A stretch of DNA of 64,000 bases, taken from contig NZ_JANKAS010000002.1 in assembly GCF_024622505.1 (NCBI RefSeq), forward strand, positions 186,001 to 250,000, read 5' to 3'. The notes under the pieces are model-generated. The model was not told where the DNA came from. It did not search any database and saw nothing but the letters and a program-made list of their open reading frames with translations. Positions 17,806 through 27,435 of the stretch are shown here, in pieces. The stretch comes from Irregularibacter muris (GTDB lineage: Bacteria > Bacillota > Clostridia > Eubacteriales > Garciellaceae). The position numbers and the translations under genes are program-made. Position 1 is the stretch's first letter. Each line of letters starts with the position of its first letter.

Positions 17806-19173
17806 ATGATAGTTAGAAATAAAAACTTTCTTGTAATAGGAGTGGCCAAAAGTGGTATAGCTGTGACAAAATACTTACTGTCTAAAGGTGCCCATGTAGT
17901 ATTAACTGACATCATGTCCAAAGAAAAAATAAGCACAGAGGTTGGCCAATTATTAAAACATCCTAATCTAAAAGGGATATTTGGGGAGCAGCCCCCACAA
18001 TCTCTTTTAGTTAGCATAAATTATATTATTACAAGTCCAGGCGTACCTATGGATATCCCTATATTAGAAAGGGCAAGAAAAGAAAATATTGAGATTTTAA
18101 ATGAGATAGAACTCTCTTATAGATTAATTTCCTCATGGACTATTGCTATAACGGGCACCAATGGTAAAACTACGACAACTTCCTTGGTAGGAGAAATAGT
18201 AAAGGCTTCTAAAAGGGAAACCTTTGTGGTGGGAAATATAGGAACCCCTATGATTTCCTTTATTGATAAAGCCACGCAAAATTCTTGTTTTGTAGTAGAG
18301 ATAAGTAGTTTTCAATTGGAAGGAATTCAACAATTTCATCCTAAGATTTCAGCGATATTAAACATTACACCGGACCATTTGAATAGACATAAAACAATGG
18401 AGAATTATATCTTTACCAAAAGCAAGGTTTTCTCTAATCAAGTTGAGGGGGATATCACCATACTCAATGCGGATAATGTGAATACATTTTCCCTAGTGAA
18501 TAGAACCAAGGGAAGAGTAGTATTATTTAGCAGAAGCCTATCCCTAGATGAGGGAGTTTGTATAAAGAGCAATGAGATTGTGGTTAAAGATCAAGGGAAA
18601 ACCATACCTATATGTCCTATTTCTGAAATAAAAATGCCTGGCAGTCATAATCTGGAAAATGTATTAGCAGCTGTTGCGATTACCTATTATGCCAATATTC
18701 CTGTAGAAGTTATAAGAAGTGTGTTAAAGAAATTTAAGGGTGTTGAACATAGAATAGAGTTAGTAGAGACGATTAAGGGTATAGATTTTATCAATGATTC
18801 TAAGGGCACAAATCCAGAGGCTACCATTAAGGCTATAGAAGCCATGAGTAAACCCATTATTTTGATTGCAGGTGGAATGGATAAAGGAACTGATTTTACT
18901 GAATTGATCAGCTTCTTTCAAGGAAAGGTAAAGCATTTGGTATTATTGGGAGAGACTTCGGATCAAATTGAACATATTGCAAGGAAACAGGGGTACAATA
19001 ATATAATTAAGGTAAGTAGTATGGAAAGTGCTGTTACAAAGTCCTATGAAATAGCGAATGAAGATGATGTTATCTTATTATCTCCTGCATGTGCTAGTTG
19101 GGATATGTTTAGTAGTTTTGAGGAGCGAGGAAACTTATTTAAAGAAATAGTAAGGTCTTTAAAGGGGGTTTAG
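17806..19173 (+). CDS. murD: UDP-MurNAc-L-alanine:D-glutamate ligase MurD
   Basis: 455 aa. It adds D-Glu to UDP-MurNAc-L-Ala. A Rossmann N-terminal domain (FLVIGVAKSGIAVTKYL) precedes the P-loop ITGTNGKTTTT, the NITPDHLNRH metal/substrate region, and the C-terminal INDSKGTNPEAT and LSPACASWDMFSSFEERG motifs. The frame extends to TTG 17788, but AAAGGGTG at 17793-17800 places the start at ATG 17806. It sits between mraY and ftsW with a 3-bp gap downstream. Confidence 0.96.
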   Translation: MIVRNKNFLVIGVAKSGIAVTKYLLSKGAHVVLTDIMSKEKISTEVGQLLKHPNLKGIFGEQPPQSLLVSINYIITSPGVPMDIPILERARKENIEILNEIELSYRLISSWTIAITGTNGKTTTTSLVGEIVKASKRETFVVGNIGTPMISFIDKATQNSCFVVEISSFQLEGIQQFHPKISAILNITPDHLNRHKTMENYIFTKSKVFSNQVEGDITILNADNVNTFSLVNRTKGRVVLFSRSLSLDEGVCIKSNEIVVKDQGKTIPICPISEIKMPGSHNLENVLAAVAITYYANIPVEVIRSVLKKFKGVEHRIELVETIKGIDFINDSKGTNPEATIKAIEAMSKPIILIAGGMDKGTDFTELISFFQGKVKHLVLLGETSDQIEHIARKQGYNNIIKVSSMESAVTKSYEIANEDDVILLSPACASWDMFSSFEERGNLFKEIVRSLKGV

Positions 19174-19176
19174 TGT

Positions 19177-20280
19177 ATGGCTAAAAAAAATCCTGCTGAT
19201 TTTATTATTATTTTTTCAGTTGTTTTATTAACATCGCTGGGTATTATTATGGTATTTAGTGCTAGCCAATATTCTGCGGGGATAAGATTTAATGATGATT
19301 TTTACTTCCTAAAGGGGCAGCTACGGTGGGCAGTCTTAGGATTCATTGTCATGGGAGTTGCATCAAAATTTCCTTATAAAAAGCTGCGTAAGTTTTCAAA
19401 AATTATTTTGTTAATTTGTATTATATTGCTGATAGTGGTATTAATTCCTGGATTAGGCAGAAATGTAAAAGGTGCTACAAGATGGATTGGCATAGGACCT
19501 TTTACTCTCCAACCATCGGAAGTTGTAAAGCTGGGTATGATTATATTTATGGCAGATAGTCTATCCAAGAAAAGAGAGGAAATTAGGACTTTTTCCAAGG
19601 GGATTTTACCCTATTTAGCTCTGGCTTTGTTAGTCTGTGGCCTAATTTTTGTAGAACCAGACTTAAGTACATCGGTTGTAGTCGCAGGAATAATTTTTGC
19701 AATGATGTTTGTAGCGGGTGCAAACTTAAAACATATAGTGGGGTTGGGCAGTCTATCTATTCCCGTTTTGGGTGTTTTAATAGCCACAGCAAGTTATAGA
19801 TTAAAAAGGTTTACCTCTTTTTTAAATCCATGGGAAGATATAGCTGGAGATGGCTATCAGGTGGTACAATCTTTATTGGCGCTGGGTTCAGGGGGATTAT
19901 TTGGTCAAGGCCTGGGAAATGGAAAGCAGAAGCTTTTATATATACCTGAAGCACAAAATGACTTTATACTTGCTCATATTGGTGAGGAATTGGGCCTCAT
20001 TGGCACAGTAACCATATTGTTCCTATTTATGTTATTGATATGGAGAGGGATTAGAATTGCCCTCCATGCTCCAGATATGTTTGCTTCATTATTTGCCTGT
20101 GGTATAGTATTTATGATTGGATTTCAGGTTCTAATTAATGTTGCCGTAGTAACTTCTTTTATGCCTGTTACAGGAATGCCGCTACCCTTTATTAGTGCGG
20201 GAGGATCATCTTTGGTGTTTTTATTGGGTGGAATTGGAGTCTTATTGAATATTTCAAGGTATACTAAGTTGGACTCTTAG
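19177..20280 (+). CDS. ftsW: SEDS glycosyltransferase FtsW/SpoVE
   Basis: 367 aa with about ten transmembrane helices. Motifs include GRNVKGATRWIGIGPFTLQP, EPDLSTSVVV, the WxDxxGxGYQVVQS-like block WEDIAGDGYQVVQS, and a C-terminal LPFISAGGSSL. SEDS proteins polymerise lipid II together with a class B penicillin-binding protein, here probably the SpoVD encoded upstream. In spore formers the dcw-cluster copy is often SpoVE. No murG follows, as it usually does; instead there is a 154-bp gap before murA. Confidence 0.94.
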   Translation: MAKKNPADFIIIFSVVLLTSLGIIMVFSASQYSAGIRFNDDFYFLKGQLRWAVLGFIVMGVASKFPYKKLRKFSKIILLICIILLIVVLIPGLGRNVKGATRWIGIGPFTLQPSEVVKLGMIIFMADSLSKKREEIRTFSKGILPYLALALLVCGLIFVEPDLSTSVVVAGIIFAMMFVAGANLKHIVGLGSLSIPVLGVLIATASYRLKRFTSFLNPWEDIAGDGYQVVQSLLALGSGGLFGQGLGNGKQKLLYIPEAQNDFILAHIGEELGLIGTVTILFLFMLLIWRGIRIALHAPDMFASLFACGIVFMIGFQVLINVAVVTSFMPVTGMPLPFISAGGSSLVFLLGGIGVLLNISRYTKLDS

Positions 20281-20434
20281 AGAGAAGTAAATATCTCGTC
20301 GATATCTATTGAAAAAGCTGTTTGCCTAAATGTTTCAGTCACACCTAAACAGGAAGTGCATATTATAATTATAGATTATTTCTTTTAATAAATATTGAAA
20401 TAATTATATGGGCTTCTCGGAGGTGTAAATAAAC

Positions 20435-21688
20435 ATGAGCCAATTCTATATTAAAGGTGGCTTGCCATTAAAAGGAGAGGTAGAAGTACATGGGGCAAAA
20501 AATGCTGTCTTGCCCATTTTGGCAGCTGTGATATTAAATGAGTCAGAAAGCATTATTCATAATGTGCCTAATTTGAAAGATGTAAGAACAATGATACTCA
20601 TTCTTGAATCCATGGGTTGTACTATAAAAAGAGAAAAAAACACCCTAATCGTCGACTCCAGTTCTATTCATACCAACGAAGTACCAGAAGATTTAGTCAG
20701 AGAAATGCGTTCCTCCATCATTTTATTGGGAGCTATATTGGCTAGACATAAACAGGCTAAGTTTTCTTATCCTGGTGGATGTGATATTGGACTAAGGCCA
20801 ATTGATTTGCATTTAAAAAGTCTAAAGGCCCTTGGAGCAGAAGTGAAGGAATCCCATGGATATATTTATTGTAAGTCTAGCAAATTAAAAGGAGCACATA
20901 TACAATTAGATTATCCTAGTGTAGGAGCTACAGAAAACATAATGTTGGCAGCATCTTTAGCAGAAGGGATTACGATCATCCGCAATGCAGCAAAGGAACC
21001 AGAAATTCATGATTTGCAAGAGTTTATCAACGAAATGGGGGGCAAAGTAAAAGGTGCTGGTAGCAACACGATAATCATTGAAGGAGTAAAAAAATTAAAT
21101 AAAGTAGAATACACAATTATGCCCGATAGAATTGTAGCAGGAACCCTAGCCGTGGCTACAGCTATAACTCAAGGAGAAGTGGTATTAAAAAATGCACAGA
21201 TTGAACATATTCGATCAGTTATTTCTAAATTGGTAGAGGCAGGCTGCACGATCTATGAAGAAAAAAAGAATATTATCGTCAAAGCACCGGAAAAGTTAAT
21301 GGCTATAGAAACCATTAGAACTTTACCCTATCCAGGTTTTCCCACAGATATGCAGGCCCAAATGATGGCTCTTATGACAGTAGCCGAGGGAATTAGTATT
21401 TTTACCGAGACAATATTTGAAAATAGATACAAACATGCAGCACAGTTAATTAGAATGGGTGCCAATATAAAAATAGATGGGCGAGTTGCCATTGTTGAAG
21501 GCGTGAAAAAACTAACAGCAACTCGTGTAAGTGCTATGGATCTAAGAGGTGGAGCAGCTTTAGTTCTAGCAGGTCTTGTGGCTGAAGGGGAAACCATAGT
21601 AGAAAATATTTATCATGTAGACAGGGGATACGATAGATTCGAAAACTGTTTGCAGAGTTTAGGAGCATCAATTGTACGTAAAAATTAA
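20435..21688 (+). CDS. murA: UDP-GlcNAc 1-carboxyvinyltransferase MurA
   Basis: 417 aa. It catalyses the first committed step of peptidoglycan synthesis, transfer of enolpyruvate from PEP to UDP-GlcNAc. GAKNAVLPILAA (20-31) contains the conserved Lys, and the active-site Cys is C116 in YPGGCDIGLRP, the residue modified by fosfomycin in this family. Length is normal. ATG follows CTCGGAGGTG. It ends at a hairpin and is followed closely by divIB. The 154-bp region upstream shows no recognisable RNA, gene remnant or strong promoter. Confidence 0.96.
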   Translation: MSQFYIKGGLPLKGEVEVHGAKNAVLPILAAVILNESESIIHNVPNLKDVRTMILILESMGCTIKREKNTLIVDSSSIHTNEVPEDLVREMRSSIILLGAILARHKQAKFSYPGGCDIGLRPIDLHLKSLKALGAEVKESHGYIYCKSSKLKGAHIQLDYPSVGATENIMLAASLAEGITIIRNAAKEPEIHDLQEFINEMGGKVKGAGSNTIIIEGVKKLNKVEYTIMPDRIVAGTLAVATAITQGEVVLKNAQIEHIRSVISKLVEAGCTIYEEKKNIIVKAPEKLMAIETIRTLPYPGFPTDMQAQMMALMTVAEGISIFTETIFENRYKHAAQLIRMGANIKIDGRVAIVEGVKKLTATRVSAMDLRGGAALVLAGLVAEGETIVENIYHVDRGYDRFENCLQSLGASIVRKN

Positions 21689-21716
21689 TAAAAGTAGCCT
21701 TAGCTACTTTTATTAA
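21685..21716 (+). terminator. Hairpin after murA
   Basis: A 14-bp perfect stem (TTAATAAAAGTAGC/GCTACTTTTATTAA, loop CTTA) overlaps the murA stop codon region. The 3' arm is T-rich but the tail after it is A-rich, so termination may be partial, letting some transcription reach divIB. Confidence 0.6.
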
Positions 21717-21757
21717 TAAAAAATAGGACAAGATATTGGATTTATGGAGAGATGAGG

Positions 21758-22528
21758 ATGTCGCAAAAATATAATAGAATGAGAAATTATAAACAATATA
21801 AAAGAATTACAAGAAGAAAATATGGTATAATGGCATTAGTTTTATTATTTTTTGTTCTTCTTACAATTTCATTTTTGCTATATACTGATTTTTTTGACAT
21901 TAAAGAGGTTAATATAATAGGAAATGATTATGTAAGTGAGAAAGAGATTCTAAGAAATGGAGATTTAAATATTGGTGCAAACATATTTAAATTTAATAAA
22001 AAGAAGATTCAAGAACAAATTGAAAGACATTCTCTTATTAAAACAGCTGAAATAACTAGAAAATATCCCAATAGGATAAATATAGAGGTGTTGGAGAGGG
22101 AAGTCATTGGTATAATACCTTTTGAAGATGGAAGTTTTATTTATATCGATCAAGAGGGGGTAGTATTGAAAAAATATGACATATTAAATACCTATCATAG
22201 CCCTCTGATCACAGGTTTAGAGAATATAAGCTTCATTGTTGGAAATCCAATTGACATTCAACCTAGTTGGCTGGCAGAATCTCTATTAGATATTTTATCA
22301 AGACTAAAAGATAATAAATTGATTGAGAAAGTTTCAGAGGTTAATGTATTAGAAGATAATACAATACAAATATATACTAAAGATGGCAGTGTAATAAAGA
22401 TTGGCGATGCAAAAACAATGGAAAAAAAGATGGATTTTTTAAAAGCATTTTTATCAGAAACTCATCCTAAAAGCATTATAGATATAAGCCACGGAGGAGA
22501 TCCTGTGTCTAAGCCTCGCGCTAACTAG
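21758..22528 (+). CDS. divIB: Division protein DivIB/FtsQ
   Basis: 256 aa bitopic membrane protein. A basic cytoplasmic tail is followed by a transmembrane helix (about 25-46). The POTRA domain begins at FFDIKEVNIIGNDYVSEKEIL, and a beta domain contains GSFIYIDQEGVVLKK. It works with FtsL and DivIC at the septum. ATG 21752 lies one base from GGAGAG, so ATG 21758 (seven-base spacing) is preferred. The murA-divIB-ylxW-ylxX-sbp order matches B. subtilis. Confidence 0.92.
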   Translation: MSQKYNRMRNYKQYKRITRRKYGIMALVLLFFVLLTISFLLYTDFFDIKEVNIIGNDYVSEKEILRNGDLNIGANIFKFNKKKIQEQIERHSLIKTAEITRKYPNRINIEVLEREVIGIIPFEDGSFIYIDQEGVVLKKYDILNTYHSPLITGLENISFIVGNPIDIQPSWLAESLLDILSRLKDNKLIEKVSEVNVLEDNTIQIYTKDGSVIKIGDAKTMEKKMDFLKAFLSETHPKSIIDISHGGDPVSKPRAN

Positions 22529-22541
22529 AGGAGGGATTGAT

Positions 22542-23258
22542 ATGAAAAAAATATTAAAGGGCCAAGTAGAGATTGCGTTTATTTGTATTATAATAGGTTT
22601 AATGCTAGTCATGCAGTATAAATCCGTTACCCAACTGGGTGGATCGGTATCTACAACTAGAGCTCAGGAATTGGCAGGACAATTAAATCAATTAAAAAAA
22701 CAAAAAGAAAATCTTACTTCTAAAGTAAGTGCTTTAGAAAAAGAAATTAACCAATATGAAGATCAAGTAGCACAGGATAATAAAATGGTAGAAAATCTAA
22801 GAACAAATACTAGGGAAGCAAGGATGATTGCAGGATTATCGGATGTTAAAGGACCTGGTATAACGATCACATTAGATTATACACCCTTAGAGGGAGAAGA
22901 AGGATTTGACCCTTTCCTTGTATATCCTGAATACTTATTATTATTATTAAATGAGTTAAATTCTTCAGGAGCAGAAGCCGTATCCATAAATGACCAGAGA
23001 ATTATTTCCACATCAGAAATACGGTTAGCTGGCAATCATATTGTAATCAACGGGGAAAAGTTTTCTAGACCTTTTGTATTTAAAGCAATTGGCGACAGTC
23101 AAACATTACAATCAGCTATACAGCTAAGAGGTGGAATTGTGGAATTATTAAATTCTAACTATATTCAAGTGAATATAAAAAGAGAAGAGGAAATGAATAT
23201 TCCAAGATACAATGGAGTAATTGAATTAGATTATGCAAAGCCAGTAGAGGATCAATAA
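22542..23258 (+). CDS. DUF881 protein (YlxW-like), division-cluster membrane protein
   Basis: 238 aa. An N-terminal membrane helix (IAFICIIIGLMLVMQYK) is followed by a coiled coil (about 40-90, LAGQLNQLKKQKENLTSKV) and the DUF881 domain with GLSDVKGPGITITL, LLLLNELNSSGAEAVSIN and VFKAIGDSQTL. Its molecular function is unknown. DUF881 genes regularly lie between divIB and ftsZ in Firmicutes, and this is the first of a tandem pair. GAGGAGGG precedes the ATG, 13 bp after divIB. Confidence 0.88.
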   Translation: MKKILKGQVEIAFICIIIGLMLVMQYKSVTQLGGSVSTTRAQELAGQLNQLKKQKENLTSKVSALEKEINQYEDQVAQDNKMVENLRTNTREARMIAGLSDVKGPGITITLDYTPLEGEEGFDPFLVYPEYLLLLLNELNSSGAEAVSINDQRIISTSEIRLAGNHIVINGEKFSRPFVFKAIGDSQTLQSAIQLRGGIVELLNSNYIQVNIKREEEMNIPRYNGVIELDYAKPVEDQ

Positions 23259-23275
23259 TGGCGGGAGGGCCATAA

Positions 23276-24001
23276 ATGAGAAATAATAATAAACTATGGA
23301 TTATTATGATTACTTTTATGATTACCGGTATAATTACGAGTATACAGTTTAAACAGGATAAAAACAGGACCGATATTATCACTATGAAATCCCTGTATGA
23401 AGAACAAAAAAATATCGATAATGAAAATTTAGAAATAGAAAGATTAGGAAAAACCCTTGTGGAATTAGAAGAAAAATTAAAGAGCTATCAATCAAAGGAA
23501 TATGGAGATGAAGATATTGTTTCTTCCCTAGAAGAAGAATTGGAAGCCAATAAAATAGCAGCGGGTTTTAAGGAATTGCAGGGTCCAGGTATAAGCATAC
23601 ATATGAAAGATAGTGAACAATTGGGCGATGCACAAGATGTCATGAATTTTGTTATTCATAATAGCGATGTCCTGCAAATAATTAATGATCTTAGGAGTGG
23701 AGACGCGGAACGAATAGCTATTAATGGATCACCGGTAGGATGGGATTCAGAAATTGATTGCAATGGGGCAACGATAAGAGTAGGAAATGATATTTTTGCA
23801 CCTCCTTTTATTGTGGAAGCTATTGGAGATCCTCAAAAATTAGAAGGAATATTAAATGCTCCCAATAGTATAGTACAATTAATGAAAATTTGGGATATAC
23901 AAATTGATATACAACAAGTAGATAACATTACAATCAGAGGGATTAATTCGACCCCAACATATAAATATCTAAAAAAAGATGAGGAGGGTGACAAAAGATG
24001 A
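23276..24001 (+). CDS. DUF881 protein (YlxX-like), tandem paralogue
   Basis: 241 aa with the same plan as its neighbour: an N-terminal membrane helix (LWIIMITFMITGIITSIQF), a coiled coil (about 40-90) and a DUF881 domain (GFKELQGPGISIHM, IINDLRSGDAERIAINGSP, VEAIGDPQKLEGIL). The two proteins are clearly homologous but diverged, suggesting an old duplication and possibly a heteromeric pair. The stop overlaps the sbp start by 4 bp. Function is unknown beyond association with the divisome gene cluster. Confidence 0.88.
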   Translation: MRNNNKLWIIMITFMITGIITSIQFKQDKNRTDIITMKSLYEEQKNIDNENLEIERLGKTLVELEEKLKSYQSKEYGDEDIVSSLEEELEANKIAAGFKELQGPGISIHMKDSEQLGDAQDVMNFVIHNSDVLQIINDLRSGDAERIAINGSPVGWDSEIDCNGATIRVGNDIFAPPFIVEAIGDPQKLEGILNAPNSIVQLMKIWDIQIDIQQVDNITIRGINSTPTYKYLKKDEEGDKR

Positions 24002-24339
24002 TACTGCCATTAATTGGTCTTCTTATAGGGATTGTTTTGGGTTTTATTATTCCTTATAGTGTACCTTTAATATATTCTTCCTATATGTCAATAGCGGTAC
24101 TTGCGGCTTTAGACTCAGTATTTGGTGGAATTAGGTCTAGTTTAGAACAAAAATTTGATAGCAATATTTTTATTTCTGGATTTTTCGGTAATACAATATT
24201 AGCAGCATTTTTGGCCTATGTCGGAGATCGGCTAGGTGTGCCCTTGTATTATGCTGCTATATTTGCTTTTGGAACTAGGCTCTTCCAAAATTTTGCCATT
24301 ATCAGAAGACATTTAATAAAAAATATACTTAAAAAGTGA
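23998..24339 (+). CDS. sbp: Small basic protein Sbp (DUF1290)
   Basis: 113 aa, very hydrophobic, with three or four membrane segments. LIGLLIGIVLGFIIPYSVP at the start and LDSVFGGIRSSLEQKFD in the middle are characteristic of the DUF1290/Sbp family, found just before ftsA-ftsZ in Firmicutes. Its function is not known. Its ATG overlaps the stop of the preceding DUF881 gene (ATGA overlap), so it is translationally coupled. Here ftsZ follows directly, with no ftsA. Confidence 0.88.
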   Translation: MILPLIGLLIGIVLGFIIPYSVPLIYSSYMSIAVLAALDSVFGGIRSSLEQKFDSNIFISGFFGNTILAAFLAYVGDRLGVPLYYAAIFAFGTRLFQNFAIIRRHLIKNILKK

Positions 24340-24477
24340 AATTTCTTAATAAAAAAAGAGGAAAAAATCTAATTATGTTGAATTAATTAATATTAGAAGC
24401 AAAGAAAATAATATTAAACATTGACGCAATATACTAGTTATAATCATTTCACGTCCAACAAAAGGGAGGTCTCAATT

Positions 24478-25536
24478 GTGCTAGAATTTGATATGGATTT
24501 ACAACAATTTGCTCAAATAAAGGTCATTGGTTGCGGTGGCGGAGGAAATAACGCAGTAAATAGAATGATTGAAGCTGGGCTTCAAGGAGTGCAGTTTATT
24601 GCTCTTAATACAGACAAACAAGCTTTGGTGTTATCTCAAGCTGAGCATAAAATCCAAATTGGAGAAAAAATTACAAAGGGATTAGGTGCAGGTGCTAATC
24701 CAGAAATTGGTCAAAAATCCGCTGAGGAAAGTAAGGAAGAGATTTACAAAGTATTGGAAGGCGCAGATATGGTATTTATTACCGCAGGTATGGGCGGGGG
24801 TACAGGAACTGGAGCTGCACCTGTTGTCGCGTCTATAGCAAAAGAATTAGGAATTTTAACTGTGGGTGTGGTCACAAAACCTTTTACCTTTGAAGGCAGA
24901 AAAAGAATGGTACATGCAGAAAAGGGAATTGAGGAGTTAAAGTCTAAAGTAGATACTTTAGTAACCATTCCCAATGATCGCTTATTGCAAGTTGCTGAAA
25001 AGAAAACATCCCTAGGGGATGCTTTTAAAATAGCTGATGATGTTTTATTACAAGGGGTGCAGGGTATCTCTGACTTAATCGCAGTACCAGGGCTTATTAA
25101 TCTTGATTTTGCCGATGTTAAAACCATTATGGAAGATACGGGCTTAGCTCATATGGGAATAGGTCGAGCAAGTGGTGAAAATAGAGCTACTGAAGCTGCA
25201 CAAATGGCTATACATAGTCCATTATTAGAAACATCAATTCAAGGTGCTAAGGGTGTGCTTTTAAATATCACTGGCGGTTCACAATTAGGACTCTTTGAAG
25301 TAAATGAGGCAGCTGAGCTTGTGGCTCAAGCAGCAGATCCAGATGTAAACTTAATATTTGGAGCAGTTATTGATGAAAGTCTTCAAGATGAAATGAAGAT
25401 CACTGTTATTGCAACAGGATTTGAAAATGTGGTCAGCCAATCCTTTGATGAAGTTGCTGCTACCATTAATAAGACTTCAAAACAATTAAAAAGTGATAAT
25501 CTAGATATACCAACTTTTTTAAGAAAACATAATTAA
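24478..25536 (+). CDS. ftsZ: Cell division GTPase FtsZ
   Basis: 352 aa tubulin-like GTPase forming the division ring. The N-terminal [15 protein letters not shown], the tubulin signature [10 protein letters not shown] near 105-114, NDRLLQV, and the C-terminal [11 protein letters not shown] peptide (for SepF and other partners) are all visible. The linker before the peptide is short. The open frame runs back to TTG 24421, but GGGAGGT at 24464-24470 fixes the start at GTG 24478, giving the usual MLEFDMD N-terminus. ftsA, normally directly upstream, is missing. Confidence 0.95.
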   Translation: MLEFDMDLQQFAQIKVIGCGGGGNNAVNRMIEAGLQGVQFIALNTDKQALVLSQAEHKIQIGEKITKGLGAGANPEIGQKSAEESKEEIYKVLEGADMVFITAGMGGGTGTGAAPVVASIAKELGILTVGVVTKPFTFEGRKRMVHAEKGIEELKSKVDTLVTIPNDRLLQVAEKKTSLGDAFKIADDVLLQGVQGISDLIAVPGLINLDFADVKTIMEDTGLAHMGIGRASGENRATEAAQMAIHSPLLETSIQGAKGVLLNITGGSQLGLFEVNEAAELVAQAADPDVNLIFGAVIDESLQDEMKITVIATGFENVVSQSFDEVAATINKTSKQLKSDNLDIPTFLRKHN

Positions 25537-25550
25537 TCGTAGATATTCGC

Positions 25551-25582
25551 AGAATAGACCTAAGGTCTATTCTTTTTTTTTT
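25551..25582 (+). terminator. Rho-independent terminator of ftsZ / dcw cluster
   Basis: A 10-bp perfect stem (AGAATAGACC/GGTCTATTCT, loop TAA) is followed by ten or more T. It closes the division cluster before spoIIGA. Confidence 0.9.
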
Positions 25583-25594
25583 CATAAATTAACC

Positions 25595-25644
25595 TTTTTC
25601 GACGTCTTGAAGTGACAAATTTCTAATATTAGTTCAGATATAAT
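25595..25644 (+). promoter_or_regulatory. Probable Spo0A-activated spoIIG promoter with long spacer
   Basis: TATAAT lies at 25639-25644. The best -35 match, GTGACA at 25612-25617, is 21 bp upstream, not 17. Inverted Spo0A-box-like sequences lie on the minus strand at about 25596-25603 (GTCGAA core) and, weaker, overlapping the -35 (TTTGTCA). B. subtilis spoIIG likewise has a 22-bp spacer and 0A boxes over its -35. Confidence 0.5.
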
Positions 25645-25712
25645 AAACATAAAATATTATGGAAAAGCATATTTTTAAATAGGGGAATCATTATATATAA
25701 AGGTGTGAGACT

Positions 25713-26618
25713 GTGACTTATATCTATGGAGATATTATAGTTGTAGAAAACTTTATTATAAATTTTATTATCATTTGGCTTACAGTAAGATTTAGTAAAA
25801 TAAGGACTCATGTATGGAAAATATTAATAGGTGCTTTTATAGGAGCGGCATATACTTTATTAATTTATTTTCCTTTATTAAATATTTTTAATGAAATAAC
25901 TATGAAGATTTGTCTATCCATTATAATCATTATCGTAGTATTTACACCCAAAAAGATAAAAGACTTTATCAGGCCCTTTGCTATATTCTATTTAATATCC
26001 TTCATTTTTGGGGGCTCTGCTTTTGCTTTAATATATATGACCCAATATGGTGGTTTATCATCTAAAGGTTTTTTTTATGTATCCAAATTTCCCATAAGTT
26101 TGTTACTTATAACTTGTTTGTTGAGTTATTTTCTGATAAAAGTTTCCTGGGATTATATACAAAGTAAAATATCTAAAGACAATATTCTTACCAATATACA
26201 TATAGATATCGATGGCAAAGTAAAGGAACTAAAGGGTTTATTTGATACTGCTAATTTTTTGAATGATCCTATTTCAAAATCACCAGTGATTGTAGTAGAA
26301 TACAGCATAATTAAAGATGTTCTACCTATAGAAATAAGAGAAATTTTTAATGAAAACCAGGAAAAAGACTTTGAACATATTTCACAGGTATTGATTCATT
26401 CAGATTGGATAAATCGCTTTAGAATGATTCCCTTTACCTCCCTAGGAGAAAAAAATGGACTACTGGTAGGATTTAAAACCGATAAGATAACAATTGTTGA
26501 GAAAGAAAAAAATAAAGAGGTTAATAATGTAATCATGGCAATATATAATCAAAAGTTAAGCAATGAGGGAGAGTATAATGCATTATTAAATCCAGAAATA
26601 TTAAACATACAAACATAG
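25713..26618 (+). CDS. spoIIGA: Sigma-E processing peptidase SpoIIGA
   Basis: 301 aa. The N-terminal half has about five transmembrane helices (residues ~5-150). The C-terminal half is an unusual aspartic protease domain with the catalytic Asp in [13 protein letters not shown]. It removes the pro-peptide of sigma-E in the mother cell after a forespore signal. The start is GTG 25713, following AAAGGTG. It is directly upstream of its substrate's gene, sigE. The upstream region carries a Spo0A-type promoter. Confidence 0.93.
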   Translation: MTYIYGDIIVVENFIINFIIIWLTVRFSKIRTHVWKILIGAFIGAAYTLLIYFPLLNIFNEITMKICLSIIIIIVVFTPKKIKDFIRPFAIFYLISFIFGGSAFALIYMTQYGGLSSKGFFYVSKFPISLLLITCLLSYFLIKVSWDYIQSKISKDNILTNIHIDIDGKVKELKGLFDTANFLNDPISKSPVIVVEYSIIKDVLPIEIREIFNENQEKDFEHISQVLIHSDWINRFRMIPFTSLGEKNGLLVGFKTDKITIVEKEKNKEVNNVIMAIYNQKLSNEGEYNALLNPEILNIQT

Positions 26619-26628
26619 GGGGATGGAC

Positions 26629-27369
26629 ATGAAAAAAAGAATTAAAATATTATTATTGAAACTTAAAATATTATATGTAAAAATACTTCACAGATTAAAC
26701 TTAAAAGGTGAGGATGAAATATTTTACATAGGTGGGAGTGAAGCATTACCTCCTCCTTTGACACTGGATGAGGAACAATATCTTATTGCTCATTTAAAAA
26801 AGAAAAATAATAATGGATCAATAAAAACAATCCTAATTGAAAGAAATCTAAGGCTAGTGGTTTACATTGCACGGAAATTTGAAAATACTGGAATAGGTGT
26901 TGAAGATTTAATTTCAATAGGAACTATAGGGCTTATTAAGGCAGTAAACACCTTTGATCCTGATAAAAATATAAAATTAGCCACATATGCATCGAGATGT
27001 ATTGAAAATGAAATACTTATGTTTTTACGTAGGAATAATAAGATACGTCTAGAGATATCCTTTGATGAACCTCTAAACATAGATTGGGATGGAAATGAAC
27101 TTCTCCTTTCTGATATTTTAGGTACAGAAAATGATATTATTCATAAATGCCTAGAGGAAGAAGTCGATAAAGAATTACTTCAAATTGCCATGAATAAACT
27201 AAGTGAAAGAGAAAAAAGAATCATGGAATTACGCTTTGGACTAATGGATGGTGTTGAAAAGACTCAAAAAGAAGTTGCAGATATGCTGGGTATTTCCCAG
27301 TCCTATATATCTAGATTGGAAAAAAGAATTATTAAAAGACTGAAAAAAGAAATAAGCAGAATGATATAG
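26629..27369 (+). CDS. sigE: RNA polymerase sigma-E factor (pro-form)
   Basis: 246 aa mother-cell sporulation sigma factor. A basic, hydrophobic pro-sequence (about residues 1-30) is followed by [10 protein letters not shown], region 2 ([48 protein letters not shown]) and region 4 with an HTH ([20 protein letters not shown]). IENEILM is a sigma-E/sigma-K mark. ATG 26623 would lie directly on GGGGG, so ATG 26629 is chosen. Its partner protease SpoIIGA is encoded just upstream. Confidence 0.95.
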   Translation: MKKRIKILLLKLKILYVKILHRLNLKGEDEIFYIGGSEALPPPLTLDEEQYLIAHLKKKNNNGSIKTILIERNLRLVVYIARKFENTGIGVEDLISIGTIGLIKAVNTFDPDKNIKLATYASRCIENEILMFLRRNNKIRLEISFDEPLNIDWDGNELLLSDILGTENDIIHKCLEEEVDKELLQIAMNKLSEREKRIMELRFGLMDGVEKTQKEVADMLGISQSYISRLEKRIIKRLKKEISRMI

Positions 27370-27378
27370 ACACCCATT

Positions 27379-27409
27379 AAACCTTCTATAATATTATAGA
27401 AGGTTTTTT
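27379..27409 (+). terminator. Rho-independent terminator of sigE
   Basis: An inverted repeat, AAACCTTCTATAA with TTATAGAAGGTTT across two bases, is followed by T residues. It separates sigE from sigG, which is consistent with separate timing in the two compartments. Confidence 0.85.
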
Positions 27410-27435
27410 ATTGAATAAATTACCATATAAAAATT

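Noticed and set aside
24421-24444. TTGACG and TATAAT ahead of ftsZ as a promoter
   Set aside because: The spacer is only 12 bp, far from the 16-18 bp needed, and no better -35 was found for the TATAAT.
24744-25127. 127-codon minus-strand open frame opposite ftsZ
   Set aside because: It lies wholly inside the highly conserved ftsZ coding sequence, has no ribosome site, and its translation is a typical Ser/Pro/Thr-rich shadow.
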